A stretch of DNA of 64,000 nt from Chryseobacterium contaminans (GCF_001684955.1 NZ_MAYF01000013.1:1-64000), one strand, 5' to 3'; shown: positions 16,645-26,532, counted from the first letter of the stretch. Numbers and translations are program-made. Notes: a model not told the origin generated them from the sequence alone.

Positions 16645-18042
16645 ATGTTACCTATTATTCTAAAAATAGTTCTGTGTTCATCGCTTTTCATTGCAGTCTA
16701 TTATTTGTTTTTGGAAAAAGAGAAGATGTATAGATTCAATCGGATCTATCTTCTAAGCTCGTTGATCCTTTCCTATGTAATTCCATTCATTACATTTACT
16801 ATACAGGCACCAAAAACAACCCGTCCGCAACTGATTATTGAAGAGGTAACACAATATGTTTCCGTAGTACAAACAAAACAGGAAAATTTTAATTGGATCA
16901 ATCTGATATGGGCAATCTATATAACTGTCACTCTTTTTATATTGGTTAAGAACCTCTTGGCTATTATAACTATTACAAGAATACAGGGAGAAAAACGTAT
17001 CTATCAAAATTATAATATCATAATCACCAAAAAAAATCTCTCTCCGTTTAGCTTTTGGAATACCATCTATATGGGAAAAGGGTATGTGAAAAATGGTACT
17101 ATTGATCCAAGAATCTTTCTTCACGAGAAAAGCCATCTTGACCAGATGCATAGTATAGACCTTATCCTTATACATCTTGTAAAAATCTTTACATGGTTTA
17201 ATCCTGTTCTTTTCATGTATAAAAATGCAATCATTTCCAATCATGAATTTTTAGCAGATGAAGCTGTGTTGAAAGGCCAATTTAACCTTAAGGAATATCA
17301 AAGTCTTATTCTGGATGAACTTATGGGCAGTCAAAATATGACTTTTACTCATTCTCTTAATTTTAACAACACCAAAAAACGATTTATCATGATGAAAGCT
17401 CAAAAAACCAAATTCAGCTTATTTCGAAAAATTGTAGGTATCACGACTCTTGTAGCAGCTACAGCACTACTTTCAGAAAGAACCTATGCTAATATCTCTG
17501 TTCAACCTGAGCACCATAAAAGTTTATCTCCCCATATATCGAATAAAGCTATCCCTAAGGAAACTCCAAAAGTTGTACAGTATTTTATAAAAAATATACC
17601 AGAAGATATTCTTCAGGAAAAAGAAACTGTTACTCCTACAGCATTAAATAAAGAAGCTGTAAAATCTGTTACTGACACCATTTCTCCGAAAAAAAGCCAA
17701 GAAGGTAAAAACACAAACACTCCTGAAGACGAGAACCTGGTCAGCGCAGAATACCCAAATGGAATGAAGAGTTTGAGAATAAAGATAAGCCAGACTATGG
17801 ATTTAAGCAATATTGATGTTTTTAAAGGACTGATAAAATCTATGGCTTACATCCATATAGACGAAACAGGAAAAGCAACTAATATAACAACTTCTGGTGA
17901 CAATGACATTTTCAACAAGGAATTCCTCAGAACAATGACTGCCATCAGCAATGAAACAAGCTGGAAACCCGCAACAAAGAATGGACAACCCATTGCATCC
18001 GTGTTAAAGATTCCGGCAACCATGAACTTCACACAACCATGA
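16645..18042 (+). CDS. M56 (BlaR1-like) membrane metallopeptidase with TonB-type C-terminal domain
   Basis: 465 residues. Three or four N-terminal membrane helices surround the cytosolic zinc protease domain with HEKSH (His160/His164) and [10 protein letters not shown] supplying the third ligand. A further helix follows near 265-285 ([17 protein letters not shown]). The tail (about 380-465) resembles a TonB C-terminal domain: VDxxGK, then [20 protein letters not shown]56-TonB fusions are common in Bacteroidota. It presumably senses an envelope signal and cleaves the upstream repressor; it lacks a penicillin-binding sensor domain. A short hairpin at 18048-18069 ends the operon. Confidence 0.88.
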   Translation: MLPIILKIVLCSSLFIAVYYLFLEKEKMYRFNRIYLLSSLILSYVIPFITFTIQAPKTTRPQLIIEEVTQYVSVVQTKQENFNWINLIWAIYITVTLFILVKNLLAIITITRIQGEKRIYQNYNIIITKKNLSPFSFWNTIYMGKGYVKNGTIDPRIFLHEKSHLDQMHSIDLILIHLVKIFTWFNPVLFMYKNAIISNHEFLADEAVLKGQFNLKEYQSLILDELMGSQNMTFTHSLNFNNTKKRFIMMKAQKTKFSLFRKIVGITTLVAATALLSERTYANISVQPEHHKSLSPHISNKAIPKETPKVVQYFIKNIPEDILQEKETVTPTALNKEAVKSVTDTISPKKSQEGKNTNTPEDENLVSAEYPNGMKSLRIKISQTMDLSNIDVFKGLIKSMAYIHIDETGKATNITTSGDNDIFNKEFLRTMTAISNETSWKPATKNGQPIASVLKIPATMNFTQP

Positions 18043-18047
18043 GAACG

Positions 18048-18069
18048 AAGCGCTTTTAAAGCGCTTTTT
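18048..18069 (+). terminator. Terminator after the M56 gene
   Basis: AAGCGCTTTTAAAGCGCTT is self-complementary and is followed by TTTC. Confidence 0.7.
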
Positions 18070-18194
18070 CATTTCTAATTCTGATCGTTTTCTCTTAAAA
18101 GCAAGAAATGAAAAGCATATAGAACAACCACTCATTATTTTGACAATCAAAATATTCCTCACCAAAACTTTAGCACGCCTAACTATTTCTTTCG

Positions 18195-18202
18195 TATTTT
18201 TG
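18195..18202 (+). promoter_or_regulatory. -7 box of uvrB
   Basis: TATTTTTG, perfect match, 18 nt upstream of ATG 18221. It rules out the longer in-frame start at 18140. Confidence 0.65.
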
Positions 18203-18220
18203 TTCTATACATTCTTTCTT

Positions 18221-20212
18221 ATGGATTTTAAGCTTCAATCAGAATATAAACCCACCGGGGATCAACCCCAAGCCATCGAAAAACTAACTGCAGGAATAGA
18301 AATTGGTGAAAAATACCAGACTCTTCTTGGGGTAACCGGATCCGGAAAAACCTTCACAGTTGCCAATGTTGTTCAAAATGTTCAGCGTCCAACTTTGGTT
18401 CTGGCTCATAATAAAACCCTTGCGGCACAGCTTTTCATGGAATTCAAGGAATTTTTCCCGGAAAATGCCGTGGAGTACTTTGTGAGTTACTATGACTACT
18501 ATCAGCCGGAAGCCTACATTGCTACTACCGGAACTTATATTGAAAAAGACCTCAGCATCAATGAAGAAGTTGAAAAATTGCGTCTTTCCGCAACAGCAAG
18601 CCTTCTGTCAGGAAGAAGAGATGTCCTGATTGTAGCTTCCGTATCATGCATCTATGGTATAGGAAACCCCACAGAGTTTCACAAATCATTAATTTCTATT
18701 GCTATTGGTGAAAAAGTAACGAGAACCGCATTACTACATTCTTTAGTAAATGCTTTGTATGCAAGAACATTAAATGAGTTTCAGAGAGGAACATTCCGTG
18801 TAAAAGGAGATGTTATTGATGTTTTCCCTGCCTATGCTGATAATGCAATCAGAATCCAGTTTTTTGGAGATGAAATTGAAAAAATTCAAAGTTTTGATCC
18901 TGTAACCGGAAATGTAGAATCTAATTTTGATCAAATTCAGATCTATCCTGCGAACCTTTTTGTTACCTCAAAAGAAACACTGAACGGGGCCATCAAAGAG
19001 ATTCAGGATGATATGCTGAAACAGGTTGATTTCTTTAGTTCTATTGGAAAACCACTGGAAGCAAAACGACTTCAGGAAAGAACTGAACTTGATCTTGAAA
19101 TGATAAAGGAACTGGGCTACTGCTCGGGAATCGAGAACTATTCCAGATATCTTGATGGTAGACTTCCGGGTACAAGACCTTTCTGCCTGATTGACTATTT
19201 CCCTAAAGATTTTTTAATGGTAATAGATGAAAGCCACGTAACCGTTCCCCAGGTTCATGCCATGTATGGCGGCGACCGAAGCAGAAAGGAATCCTTGGTG
19301 GAATATGGCTTCAGACTTCCTGCCGCTATGGATAACAGGCCTTTGAAGTTTGAAGAATTTGAAGCCATGCAGAATCAGGTGATTTATGTTTCTGCTACTC
19401 CGGCAGATTATGAGCTTGAAAAAACGGGTGGAGCCTATATTGAACAGATTATCCGTCCAACAGGACTTCTTGATCCTATTATTGAGGTAAGGCCATGTTT
19501 AAATCAGATTGATGATTTAATGGAAGAAATCCAAAAAAGAGCAGATGCCGACGAAAGGGTTCTGGTGACTACTCTAACCAAGAAAATGGCAGAAGAACTC
19601 ACGAAATATTTTACAAAATTTGGGATCAGAACAAGATATATCCACTCTGATGTAGAGACGTTGGAACGTATTCAGATTATGCAGGATCTCCGTTTAGGCC
19701 TTTTTGATGTTTTGATTGGAGTAAACTTACTTAGAGAAGGGCTAGACTTGCCGGAAGTTTCATTAGTGGCTATTTTAGATGCTGACAAGGAAGGAATGTT
19801 GAGAAGCAGAAGATCCATGATACAAACGGTAGGACGTGCCGCTAGGAATATCAACGGAAAAGCCATTATGTATGCCGATAAGATCACAAAATCTATGCAG
19901 GCCACATTGGACGAGACCGAATACCGCCGTGCGAAACAGATGAAATACAATGAAGACAACGGACTGGTGCCAAAAGCACTGAATAAAAAGATCTCTGAAA
20001 ACCTTGTAGGAAGAAGCAAAGATTTCCCTGATGAAAAATATACTCAGAAAGAAATTCTTCAAAAGGTTGCTGAGGTAAAAGCAACCTATGCCAGCGAAGA
20101 TGTGGAGAAAATAATCGAACAGAAACAGAAAGAAATGGAAGCGGCAGCTAAAAGTCTTGATTTTATTAAGGCGGCAAAACTAAGAGATGAGATTGCAGCG
20201 CTGAAGAATTAA
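18221..20212 (+). CDS. uvrB: Excinuclease ABC subunit B
   Basis: 663 residues from ATG 18221 ([19 protein letters not shown]), the typical UvrB start and length. Walker [11 protein letters not shown], the DNA-wedging hairpin [10 protein letters not shown], helicase motif [14 protein letters not shown] and the C-terminal UVR helix pair ([14 protein letters not shown]) are all present. UvrB verifies damage after UvrA2 loading and recruits UvrC in nucleotide excision repair. It is monocistronic, with its own -7 box and a strong hairpin downstream. uvrA and uvrC are not in the window. Confidence 0.98.
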   Translation: MDFKLQSEYKPTGDQPQAIEKLTAGIEIGEKYQTLLGVTGSGKTFTVANVVQNVQRPTLVLAHNKTLAAQLFMEFKEFFPENAVEYFVSYYDYYQPEAYIATTGTYIEKDLSINEEVEKLRLSATASLLSGRRDVLIVASVSCIYGIGNPTEFHKSLISIAIGEKVTRTALLHSLVNALYARTLNEFQRGTFRVKGDVIDVFPAYADNAIRIQFFGDEIEKIQSFDPVTGNVESNFDQIQIYPANLFVTSKETLNGAIKEIQDDMLKQVDFFSSIGKPLEAKRLQERTELDLEMIKELGYCSGIENYSRYLDGRLPGTRPFCLIDYFPKDFLMVIDESHVTVPQVHAMYGGDRSRKESLVEYGFRLPAAMDNRPLKFEEFEAMQNQVIYVSATPADYELEKTGGAYIEQIIRPTGLLDPIIEVRPCLNQIDDLMEEIQKRADADERVLVTTLTKKMAEELTKYFTKFGIRTRYIHSDVETLERIQIMQDLRLGLFDVLIGVNLLREGLDLPEVSLVAILDADKEGMLRSRRSMIQTVGRAARNINGKAIMYADKITKSMQATLDETEYRRAKQMKYNEDNGLVPKALNKKISENLVGRSKDFPDEKYTQKEILQKVAEVKATYASEDVEKIIEQKQKEMEAAAKSLDFIKAAKLRDEIAALKN

Positions 20213-20225
20213 AAGATTGAATAAA

Positions 20226-20264
20226 AAGTGTCGGCGGCTTCTTCGAAGCCGCCGACACTTTATC
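20226..20264. terminator. Bidirectional terminator after uvrB
   Basis: A 16-bp perfect stem AAGTGTCGGCGGCTTC / GAAGCCGCCGACACTT (20226-20241 / 20245-20260) with a 3-nt loop, between convergent genes. The inner GGCGGCTTC/GAAGCCGCC resembles the hairpin at 3167-3199. Confidence 0.92.
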
Positions 20265-20287
20265 TAAAACAAAAAATGTTTTCTTTT

Positions 20288-20524
20288 TTACAGTCCATTT
20301 CTAACTGAAGCTCTGATAGGTATTAACAGCTCCATCAATCCATTCAACTTAATCTCATAGATTGTTGCTAACTGCATTCCCAGTTTTCCTTTAGGCATTC
20401 CACTTCTATGAAACCATTCAAGGTAACTTATAGGAAGATCTGCTAAAACCGTTCCTTCATATTTACCAAATGGCATTTTAGCAATACAGATCTCTTTTAA
20501 TATTTCCGGATTTATTCCCTCCAC
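20288..20524 (-). CDS. DUF3820 family protein
   Basis: 78 residues with the family core MPFGKYEGTVLADLPxSYLEWF and a C-terminal helix. DUF3820 proteins are small cytosolic proteins sometimes labelled quorum-sensing-regulated virulence factors; no activity is established. It is last gene of a minus-strand run, 11 nt after the AI-2E family transporter gene. Confidence 0.85.
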   Translation of the reverse strand: MEGINPEILKEICIAKMPFGKYEGTVLADLPISYLEWFHRSGMPKGKLGMQLATIYEIKLNGLMELLIPIRASVRNGL

Positions 20525-20535
20525 TTTTTATATAA

Positions 20536-21615
20536 TTAAATCAATTTATCATTTACTTCAGGCTGATTGGGTAATTCCAGATCAGGAGGTGCATTTTCAT
20601 CAGCGAATTCATTTCTGTATACCTGTATCAAAAGAAGGGTCAAAGAGATCAGAATAGGACCAAAAATAAGCCCCATAAAGCCAAAAAGATTCATTCCCAT
20701 GATAATTCCAAAGACGGTATTCAGAGGGTGGATATTTTCAAGCTTCTTTAAAAGCGTAAAGCGAAGCAGATTATCTGTAAGTCCTACTACCACTACACAA
20801 TAGATGGCAAGACCAATTCCCTGGGCTGTATTCCCTTCTGCAATCATAAAGATACAGACGGGAACATACACAATGGCTGTTCCTACAACCGGAATAACAG
20901 ACGCTGCAGCCGTTAAAGCAAAAAGAAGAACAGCTCCCGGTGCTCCAAATATCAGATATCCGATAAGAGAAACGATCCCCTGACCAATAGCAACCACGGG
21001 AATTCCTATAGCGTTAGCCATAATAAGTTTTCTCAACTTTTCGCCCAGCAATGAAACATTGGATCGCTTTAAAGGAGCTGAATTGGTCAGAATTCTCTCA
21101 AACAATCTTGGTTTTTCAAGCATGAAATAAAGAATAAAGTACATGGACATTATTACGGTAAGCGTATTGAATGTTCCACTCAAAGCTGAAGTAGAGAATT
21201 TCCCGACAAAGCTTTTCAGCTTATTCATATTTTCCTGGCTCAGGATATCAAAACCTGTTTTTGATTCAATATAAGAATGTATTTTATCTAAAAACACATT
21301 GAATTTATCCATATAAGCCTGAGCATTTCCCAGTTTATCAATAATCAGATCTGCAATAAAATAAATTGGCAGGATCAGAACGATAAGACTCGCAAACATT
21401 AAGGCAAAAGCAGCAAGAGAAGGTTTCCATTTCTTTTCTTCCTGAAGGTAGAAGTTATACTTTCTGCAAACCACATAAATAGTAATAGCTCCTAAAACTG
21501 ATGGAATAAACAATGCAAGGTTAAAGCAGATTAAACCTGCCAGCACCAAAATAATGGCGAGCAAAGAAACCTGCTTTATGGCAACACTGCTTATTTGATT
21601 GTCTTTATTCATCAA
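20536..21615 (-). CDS. AI-2E family transporter
   Basis: 359 residues with about eight membrane helices, a family-typical amphipathic segment (about 100-150) and conserved LIGYLIFGAPGAVLLFALTA-like and IPVVGTAIVYVP motifs. The family (TqsA/PerM) includes a proposed AI-2 exporter and Na+/H+ antiporters, so substrate is uncertain. It lies between a membrane protein (12 nt upstream) and the DUF3820 gene (11 nt downstream), probably one operon. Confidence 0.9.
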   Translation of the reverse strand: MMNKDNQISSVAIKQVSLLAIILVLAGLICFNLALFIPSVLGAITIYVVCRKYNFYLQEEKKWKPSLAAFALMFASLIVLILPIYFIADLIIDKLGNAQAYMDKFNVFLDKIHSYIESKTGFDILSQENMNKLKSFVGKFSTSALSGTFNTLTVIMSMYFILYFMLEKPRLFERILTNSAPLKRSNVSLLGEKLRKLIMANAIGIPVVAIGQGIVSLIGYLIFGAPGAVLLFALTAAASVIPVVGTAIVYVPVCIFMIAEGNTAQGIGLAIYCVVVVGLTDNLLRFTLLKKLENIHPLNTVFGIIMGMNLFGFMGLIFGPILISLTLLLIQVYRNEFADENAPPDLELPNQPEVNDKLI

Positions 21616-21627
21616 AAGTTATTTATC

Positions 21628-22365
21628 TTATTGTTTGTTATACATGATCTGCCTAGGCTTTCCAACAAATGCACAATACGCAGAATACATTACGACCATA
21701 ATAAATGGAGCTGTAAGAATAATCCCAATTCCACATAAAATCACTCCGGCTAATGAGATTAAAAGCCCTAGAAAACTTACTCCCAAAAATGTTCCGTAAT
21801 TCTCCTTTGCAATATTAAATGACTTGCTTAAGGCATCAATCGCTGATGAATTTTCAAATAACAGGATAGGATATCCTAGTAAAAGAAACGGATAAATAAA
21901 AATAAACGGAAGAAAACAAAGCGTTAGTGCAACCGAAGAAATAAGCCCTGAAAGGAAGCTATAAATCAGTATATTAACAAAATTCTGGCGGTATCCAATA
22001 AAAAGATCTGAAAATTCAATCGGATTTTTAGTATTGAATTTATTCACCATGTAAATCAAGCCTACATACAGAGGAGTCAATAACAGTAAAAAAAGGCTGG
22101 AGAACGTCATATACATTGAGAATCCTGGGGTTTCCCAATATCTAAAACTTCCATAATCACCTGAAGATTGCATTTCTTCCACAATAGCAGCAGAATTGAA
22201 GCCGGTAATACTTTGGATAATCATCCCTCCAACGATATAGACAATCATGGCAACAATAGCATACCCAAAAACACCCTTATACATATCAAAGGCATGTGAA
22301 ATGATGGATCCCGTTTCTCTGTTGGGTACAGAACCTTGCTGGTCAAATTCGTTAAATTCAGACAT
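21628..22365 (-). CDS. Multi-pass membrane protein, unknown function
   Basis: 245 residues with about six hydrophobic segments after a polar N-terminus (SEFNEFDQQGSVPNRETG). It carries FSDLFIGYRQNF, echoed by GDLFVGYNGVNF in the next gene upstream, so the two are probably distant paralogues. The glycerophosphodiesterase-type or DUF975-like membrane fold is possible. Homologues are sometimes annotated as beta-carotene monooxygenases, which nothing here supports. A minus-strand TAAATTTG box (22397-22390) lies 25 nt upstream. Confidence 0.65.
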   Translation of the reverse strand: MSEFNEFDQQGSVPNRETGSIISHAFDMYKGVFGYAIVAMIVYIVGGMIIQSITGFNSAAIVEEMQSSGDYGSFRYWETPGFSMYMTFSSLFLLLLTPLYVGLIYMVNKFNTKNPIEFSDLFIGYRQNFVNILIYSFLSGLISSVALTLCFLPFIFIYPFLLLGYPILLFENSSAIDALSKSFNIAKENYGTFLGVSFLGLLISLAGVILCGIGIILTAPFIMVVMYSAYCAFVGKPRQIMYNKQ

Positions 22366-22389
22366 AGTTTAAATATTTAATGATTTTAC

Positions 22390-22397
22390 CAAATTTA
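22390..22397 (-). promoter_or_regulatory. -7 box upstream of the membrane protein / AI-2E operon
   Basis: TAAATTTG on the minus strand, perfect match, between two co-oriented genes. Confidence 0.55.
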
Positions 22398-22437
22398 ACT
22401 TTTTTTGATAAAAAAACATATTAAACCTGGCTGAATT

Positions 22438-23163
22438 TTAGCTTTTCTCTGAAAATATTGTTTTATACAACGAATAAATCATCGCATTCCAGAAAGGAAA
22501 TGTGAAAAGTCCCCCTATCAAAAACAAACTGAAACCCAGATATTTAAACAAAACCGCAACGAATATGCACACCATGATCTCCACAAAATACATTTTAAGA
22601 GCTTTAAAGTTTAAAGAAATGGCTTCAAATATCCTTTTATTGGTAAAAAACATCAGTGGCGCGACAAATACCGTTACTGCCACCCATATAATCGCCAACA
22701 GAATTGTAGGAACTGTAAGCCTGTAGATCATAAACCAGAAAAGATAATATCCCAGATATTTAAAAAAGTTAACTCCGTTATAGCCAACAAACAAATCCCC
22801 AAGTTCAATTTTCTCATTAAGATCCAGCTTTCTGAAGATCTGGAACATCCCAAGATTCAGAGGATAGAGAAATGCTGTGGTAGCCCAGATCGCAAGGGTA
22901 AACATCTGATAGGCTTCTGTAGCACTTAATTCCGCAATCTTTTCCATATAAGCCTTTGTACCTTCTTTTAAAGCCTCTGTCAGCACTTGATTTTGCTCCC
23001 ATATGCCGTACCTGCTCCCGAAAAAGAACAAGGAGGTAAGAAAGATTCCAAAAAAGATCATTGAAAACATCAACTGAAAAACCAGTGTTTTATTCCAGTA
23101 GAAAAAAGCCTGCTTCAATATAAAATCAATTCCCGGTTTCTGAGGATATTTACTCTGCATCAT
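22438..23163 (-). CDS. Multi-pass membrane protein, unknown function
   Basis: 241 residues from ATG 23163 (MMQSKYPQKPGID) or the next ATG at 23160. The longer in-frame start at 23178 falls inside a perfect -7 box (TACTTTTG, 23183-23176) and is rejected. Five to six hydrophobic segments and a central KIELGDLFVGYNGVNFF, similar to the gene at 21628-22365. No enzymatic motif is visible. It shares its upstream region with divergent pabB. Confidence 0.6.
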   Translation of the reverse strand: MMQSKYPQKPGIDFILKQAFFYWNKTLVFQLMFSMIFFGIFLTSLFFFGSRYGIWEQNQVLTEALKEGTKAYMEKIAELSATEAYQMFTLAIWATTAFLYPLNLGMFQIFRKLDLNEKIELGDLFVGYNGVNFFKYLGYYLFWFMIYRLTVPTILLAIIWVAVTVFVAPLMFFTNKRIFEAISLNFKALKMYFVEIMVCIFVAVLFKYLGFSLFLIGGLFTFPFWNAMIYSLYKTIFSEKS

Positions 23164-23175
23164 AAAAATTTTATG

Positions 23176-23203
23176 CAAAAGTAAACATCAATAATTATTT
23201 TTG
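23176..23203. promoter_or_regulatory. Divergent -7 boxes between membrane protein gene and pabB
   Basis: Minus-strand TACTTTTG (23183-23176) and plus-strand TATTTTTG (23196-23203) are both perfect matches. The plus-strand box ends only four bases before the pabB ATG (23208), which predicts a leaderless pabB mRNA if that ATG is used. Confidence 0.65.
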
Positions 23204-23207
23204 CCGA

Positions 23208-24185
23208 ATGTTTTCAGTGAATCATCAAAAATTTATGGAAATGGATGAGCTTTCTCTTCAGAAGGTTCCTTATTTCTTTGTTATCGATTTTCTTTCAGAG
23301 AATGTTGAAATCTATCAGGAAGAAGAGATTGAAAAATCAGGCTTATTAATTGATTTTCAAACATTTTCAAACACAAAAAAAGAACATAAACTTAATAAAA
23401 AAATAGAATGGAAAGCTTTTCCGGAAACTAAGGAAAGCTTTAAAACAGGTTTTGATAAGGTTCAGAAAAATATTCGCCTCGGAAATTCCTATCTTGTAAA
23501 TTATACCCGGAAAACTGAAATTGAGACCAATTTGAGCCTTGAAGAAATTTTTTATCACTCTGAGGCCAAGTACAAGGTTTTTTATAAAGATTTTTTTGTA
23601 TTTTTTTCTCCTGAAACTTTTGTAAAGATTATTGACGGGAAAATTCTGACGTATCCTATGAAAGGCACTATTGACGCCTCCATAAAAAATGCTGCAGAAA
23701 TCCTAAAGAGTGATCCCAAGGAAAAAGCCGAGCATTATACCGTAGTGGATTTACTCCGCAATGATCTGAGCATGGTTGCAGATGATGTATATGTAGACCA
23801 ATTTCAGCATATTGACTTCCTTAAAACCTGGCAAAAAGATTTATATGCCATGAGTTCTGAAATTTCAGGAAAGTTAAAACCTGAATTTGACGGAAAAATA
23901 GGAAGTATTATGCAAAAGCTTCTTCCTGCAGGTTCTATTTTAGGCGCTCCAAAACCTAAAACACTGGAAATAATACTGGAGGCAGAAGGTTATGACCGAG
24001 GCTACTACACAGGTGTTTGCGGCTGGTTTGACGGTAAGAACCTAGACAGCTGCGTAATGATACGTTTTATTGAAAGAGAGCATGATAAGCTCTATTTCAA
24101 AAGCGGAGGCGGTATAACGCACATGAGTAAATTAGAAGACGAATATCAGGAAATGAAAAATAAAATCTATGTCCCAATTCATTGA
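23208..24185 (+). CDS. pabB: Aminodeoxychorismate synthase component I
   Basis: 325 residues, the short flavobacterial form that lacks most of the N-terminal subdomain of E. coli PabB. Chorismate-binding motifs YPMKGTIDA, DLLRNDLSMVA, LPAGSILGAPKPKT and GYYTGVCGWFDG are intact. It aminates chorismate to 4-amino-4-deoxychorismate for folate. pabC overlaps its end by 17 nt, supporting the assignment over isochorismate or anthranilate synthase. Alternative starts at Met10 (23235) and Met12 exist if the promoter box makes ATG 23208 untranscribed. Confidence 0.9.
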   Translation: MFSVNHQKFMEMDELSLQKVPYFFVIDFLSENVEIYQEEEIEKSGLLIDFQTFSNTKKEHKLNKKIEWKAFPETKESFKTGFDKVQKNIRLGNSYLVNYTRKTEIETNLSLEEIFYHSEAKYKVFYKDFFVFFSPETFVKIIDGKILTYPMKGTIDASIKNAAEILKSDPKEKAEHYTVVDLLRNDLSMVADDVYVDQFQHIDFLKTWQKDLYAMSSEISGKLKPEFDGKIGSIMQKLLPAGSILGAPKPKTLEIILEAEGYDRGYYTGVCGWFDGKNLDSCVMIRFIEREHDKLYFKSGGGITHMSKLEDEYQEMKNKIYVPIH

Positions 24186-24795
24186 AAGCATTAAGGTAGA
24201 AGATCAGGAGATTTTTCTATTGGAACTCCATCAAAAACGTGTCAATCAAACCTTTTCTCATTTTGGAAAAGAAGATTCTATTGATCTGGCCAAGATCTAC
24301 AAAAATCTGGAGCATGATGAAGACGGGCTTTTCAAGCTGCGAATCTCTTATGATTTAGATAAAAGGATCCGAACCCAGATGATTCCTTATGCTATTCCTG
24401 AAATTCAGGACTTCCAGCTTGTTGAAAACAACAGCTTTGATTACTCGTTCAAGTTTGAAGACCGTAAGGAATTAGACAAAATGAAAATGAAAGCCAAGGC
24501 TGAAGAAATCATTATTGTTAAAAATAATCATATCACTGATACCTCTTTTTCCAATCTTCTATTTTTAAAAGGCAAAGACTGGTTTACTCCAAGCTCTTAT
24601 CTTCTGAATGGGGTACAAAGACAGCATCTTTTAAAGCATAAAAAAATAAAAGAGGCTGAAATTACCTTACAAAATATAAAGCAGTTCAGCCACTTTCAAC
24701 TCATCAACGCTCTAAACGACTTTGATGATATGTTTATCTATCCTATCGACAGAATTATGAATCTGCCGGGAAATGAGGAATATCTTGACCTTTAG
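24169..24795 (+). CDS. pabC: Aminodeoxychorismate lyase (class IV aminotransferase fold)
   Basis: 208 residues, rather short for class IV. ITDTSFSNLLFLKGKDWFTP corresponds to the class IV E-x-S-x-S-N signature, and the PLP lysine is probably within the preceding KMKMKAKAEE stretch. It releases pyruvate from aminodeoxychorismate to give p-aminobenzoate. The 17-nt overlap with pabB suggests translational coupling. It is convergent with menD, whose stop codon overlaps its end by a few bases. Confidence 0.87.
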   Translation: MSQFIESIKVEDQEIFLLELHQKRVNQTFSHFGKEDSIDLAKIYKNLEHDEDGLFKLRISYDLDKRIRTQMIPYAIPEIQDFQLVENNSFDYSFKFEDRKELDKMKMKAKAEEIIIVKNNHITDTSFSNLLFLKGKDWFTPSSYLLNGVQRQHLLKHKKIKEAEITLQNIKQFSHFQLINALNDFDDMFIYPIDRIMNLPGNEEYLDL

Positions 24796-26468
24796 CTTTC
24801 TTTCATGAAATTAAAGTAAGCTTTCTGAACATCAGCGCTATTCTTCCCGTAAGTATTCACTTCCAGGATTTTTGGCTGTGCATCCGGTTTGAAGAAATTC
24901 TCCAATACCCTGTCAAGCGTTAGCTCATCTTCCACTTTGATATAAGAGAATCCGAAGTGCTTAGCCAGATGTTCAGCATTTTTACGGTGTTTAGTTGCAA
25001 TAAATTCATCTAAGGTATTGGGATTAGCATTTCCTGGCCCCGGAATGATTTTAAAGATATTTCCTTCCCCATTGTTGAAAATCATAATTCTTACAAAAGG
25101 TGGAATATATTGATTCCAAAGACCGTTAATGTCATAGAAGAAACTTAAATCTCCGGTAATCAACAAGGTAGGATTCTGATTTTTAATGGCAAAGCCCATT
25201 GCTGTAGAAGTAGAGCCGTCAATACCACTGGTTCCTCTGTTACAGTATATTCTTCTTTTTCCAAAATCAAACAGCTGTGCATATCTGATTCCTGATGAAT
25301 TACTGAAATGGATATTATAATTTTCAGGAACAGTCTGTGCCGCTTTATTGAAGAAATAAAAATCTGAGAATTCAACGGTATTTAAAAACTGTTGATGCCT
25401 CGCATCTTTTTTATCTCTCAGAACATCCCAAAGATTGAAATAAGGCCTTGGTTCCAGATTAATAAATTTCAATAATTTGGAGAAGAACATTTCCGGTTTC
25501 ACCTCTATTTTTTCTGTCAGAGAGAAATAAGTATCCGGCTGCCATACTTCATCCAGATGCCAGTGCTGCTTTGGTCTTGCACTTCTCAGGAACTGTTTTA
25601 CTTTTTTAGACACTACATTCTGCCCCACAGTAATCAAAAGATCCGGAGCATAGGTTTTAAAATCTTCTTCTGTAAAGTTGAAGATATAACGGTCTATATG
25701 TCTGAAAAACTTTTCATGATATAAATTAGAATTTGCTTCACTCAAAACAACCACAGAATGGTTTTTAACCAGTTGTGTCAACTGATTTTCCAACTCCGGA
25801 CTATAATCTCTGGTTCCCACCAATATCATAATTCTCTGAGAGGTATGCCACTCTGCAATCAGATTGGATGGAATTTCATAGTCTTTATGTTTAATGGTCT
25901 TTTCAACCGTTGGGAAGGTTGGAAGTTCTGATACCAATTCATACAATGGTTCTTCCAGAGGAATATTGATATGTACCGGACCTTGCTTTTCAAAGCAAAG
26001 CTCAATCGCCTTTTTTATCGTATCGAAATTAATATCTTCCGCATTCTCTTTACTGTCTTCCAGCAATTGGAAGTCTCCATAAGAATGCTGGTGAAAAACA
26101 TCTTTCTGCCTGATAGTCTGCCCATCAAAAATATCAACAAAATCCGTTGGTCTGTCAGCCGTTAGAACTAAAAGCGGAATATTCTGATAAAATGCTTCTG
26201 TAATGGCAGGATAGTAATTCACCACCGCAGATCCGCTGGTACAGGTAACTGCTACTGGTTTTTTCTCACTCTTAGCCATTCCCATTGCAACGAAGGCAGC
26301 ACTTCTTTCGTCTACGATACTGTAGCAGTTGAAGCTGTCTATTTCTGAAAAATGAATCGCCAAAGGAGCATTCCTTGATCCCGGTGAAATGACAACATCT
26401 GCAATTCCGTACTGCTGAAGAAGATGTGCAAGTATTTGGATACTTCTCTTAGAAGAATATTTTTTCAT
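24792..26468 (-). CDS. menD: 2-succinyl-5-enolpyruvyl-6-hydroxy-3-cyclohexene-1-carboxylate synthase
   Basis: 558 residues, normal MenD length. ThDP-enzyme features: catalytic-Glu region VDERSAAFVAMGMAKSE, CTSGSAVVNYYPAITEA, RGTSGIDGSTSTAMGFA, and the ThDP/Mg motif TGDLSFFYDINGLWN ending in FNNGEGNIF. It joins isochorismate and 2-oxoglutarate in menaquinone synthesis. No other men gene is present. Its ATG lies four bases after a perfect minus-strand TAAATTTG box (26480-26473), so the mRNA may be leaderless. Confidence 0.97.
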   Translation of the reverse strand: MKKYSSKRSIQILAHLLQQYGIADVVISPGSRNAPLAIHFSEIDSFNCYSIVDERSAAFVAMGMAKSEKKPVAVTCTSGSAVVNYYPAITEAFYQNIPLLVLTADRPTDFVDIFDGQTIRQKDVFHQHSYGDFQLLEDSKENAEDINFDTIKKAIELCFEKQGPVHINIPLEEPLYELVSELPTFPTVEKTIKHKDYEIPSNLIAEWHTSQRIMILVGTRDYSPELENQLTQLVKNHSVVVLSEANSNLYHEKFFRHIDRYIFNFTEEDFKTYAPDLLITVGQNVVSKKVKQFLRSARPKQHWHLDEVWQPDTYFSLTEKIEVKPEMFFSKLLKFINLEPRPYFNLWDVLRDKKDARHQQFLNTVEFSDFYFFNKAAQTVPENYNIHFSNSSGIRYAQLFDFGKRRIYCNRGTSGIDGSTSTAMGFAIKNQNPTLLITGDLSFFYDINGLWNQYIPPFVRIMIFNNGEGNIFKIIPGPGNANPNTLDEFIATKHRKNAEHLAKHFGFSYIKVEDELTLDRVLENFFKPDAQPKILEVNTYGKNSADVQKAYFNFMKES

Positions 26469-26472
26469 ACAG

Positions 26473-26480
26473 CAAATTTA
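26473..26480 (-). promoter_or_regulatory. -7 box of menD, adjacent to the start codon
   Basis: TAAATTTG on the minus strand, then CTGT and ATG. This leaves essentially no 5' leader. Confidence 0.65.
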
Positions 26481-26524
26481 ACTTATAAATAATGATTTTA
26501 AAATCATTTAATTTAAAAAAAATG

Positions 26525-26532
26525 TAATTTTG
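26525..26532 (+). promoter_or_regulatory. -7 box of the 2OG-Fe(II) oxygenase gene
   Basis: TAATTTTG, perfect match, 20 nt before ATG 26553. Confidence 0.65.

Noticed and set aside
16753-17244. 163-residue antisense ORF
   Set aside because: It lies wholly within the M56 gene, has no promoter or recognisable domain, and its codons mirror the real gene.
21628-22365. Beta-carotene monooxygenase
   Set aside because: No catalytic His set or propeller; the protein is a multi-pass membrane protein.
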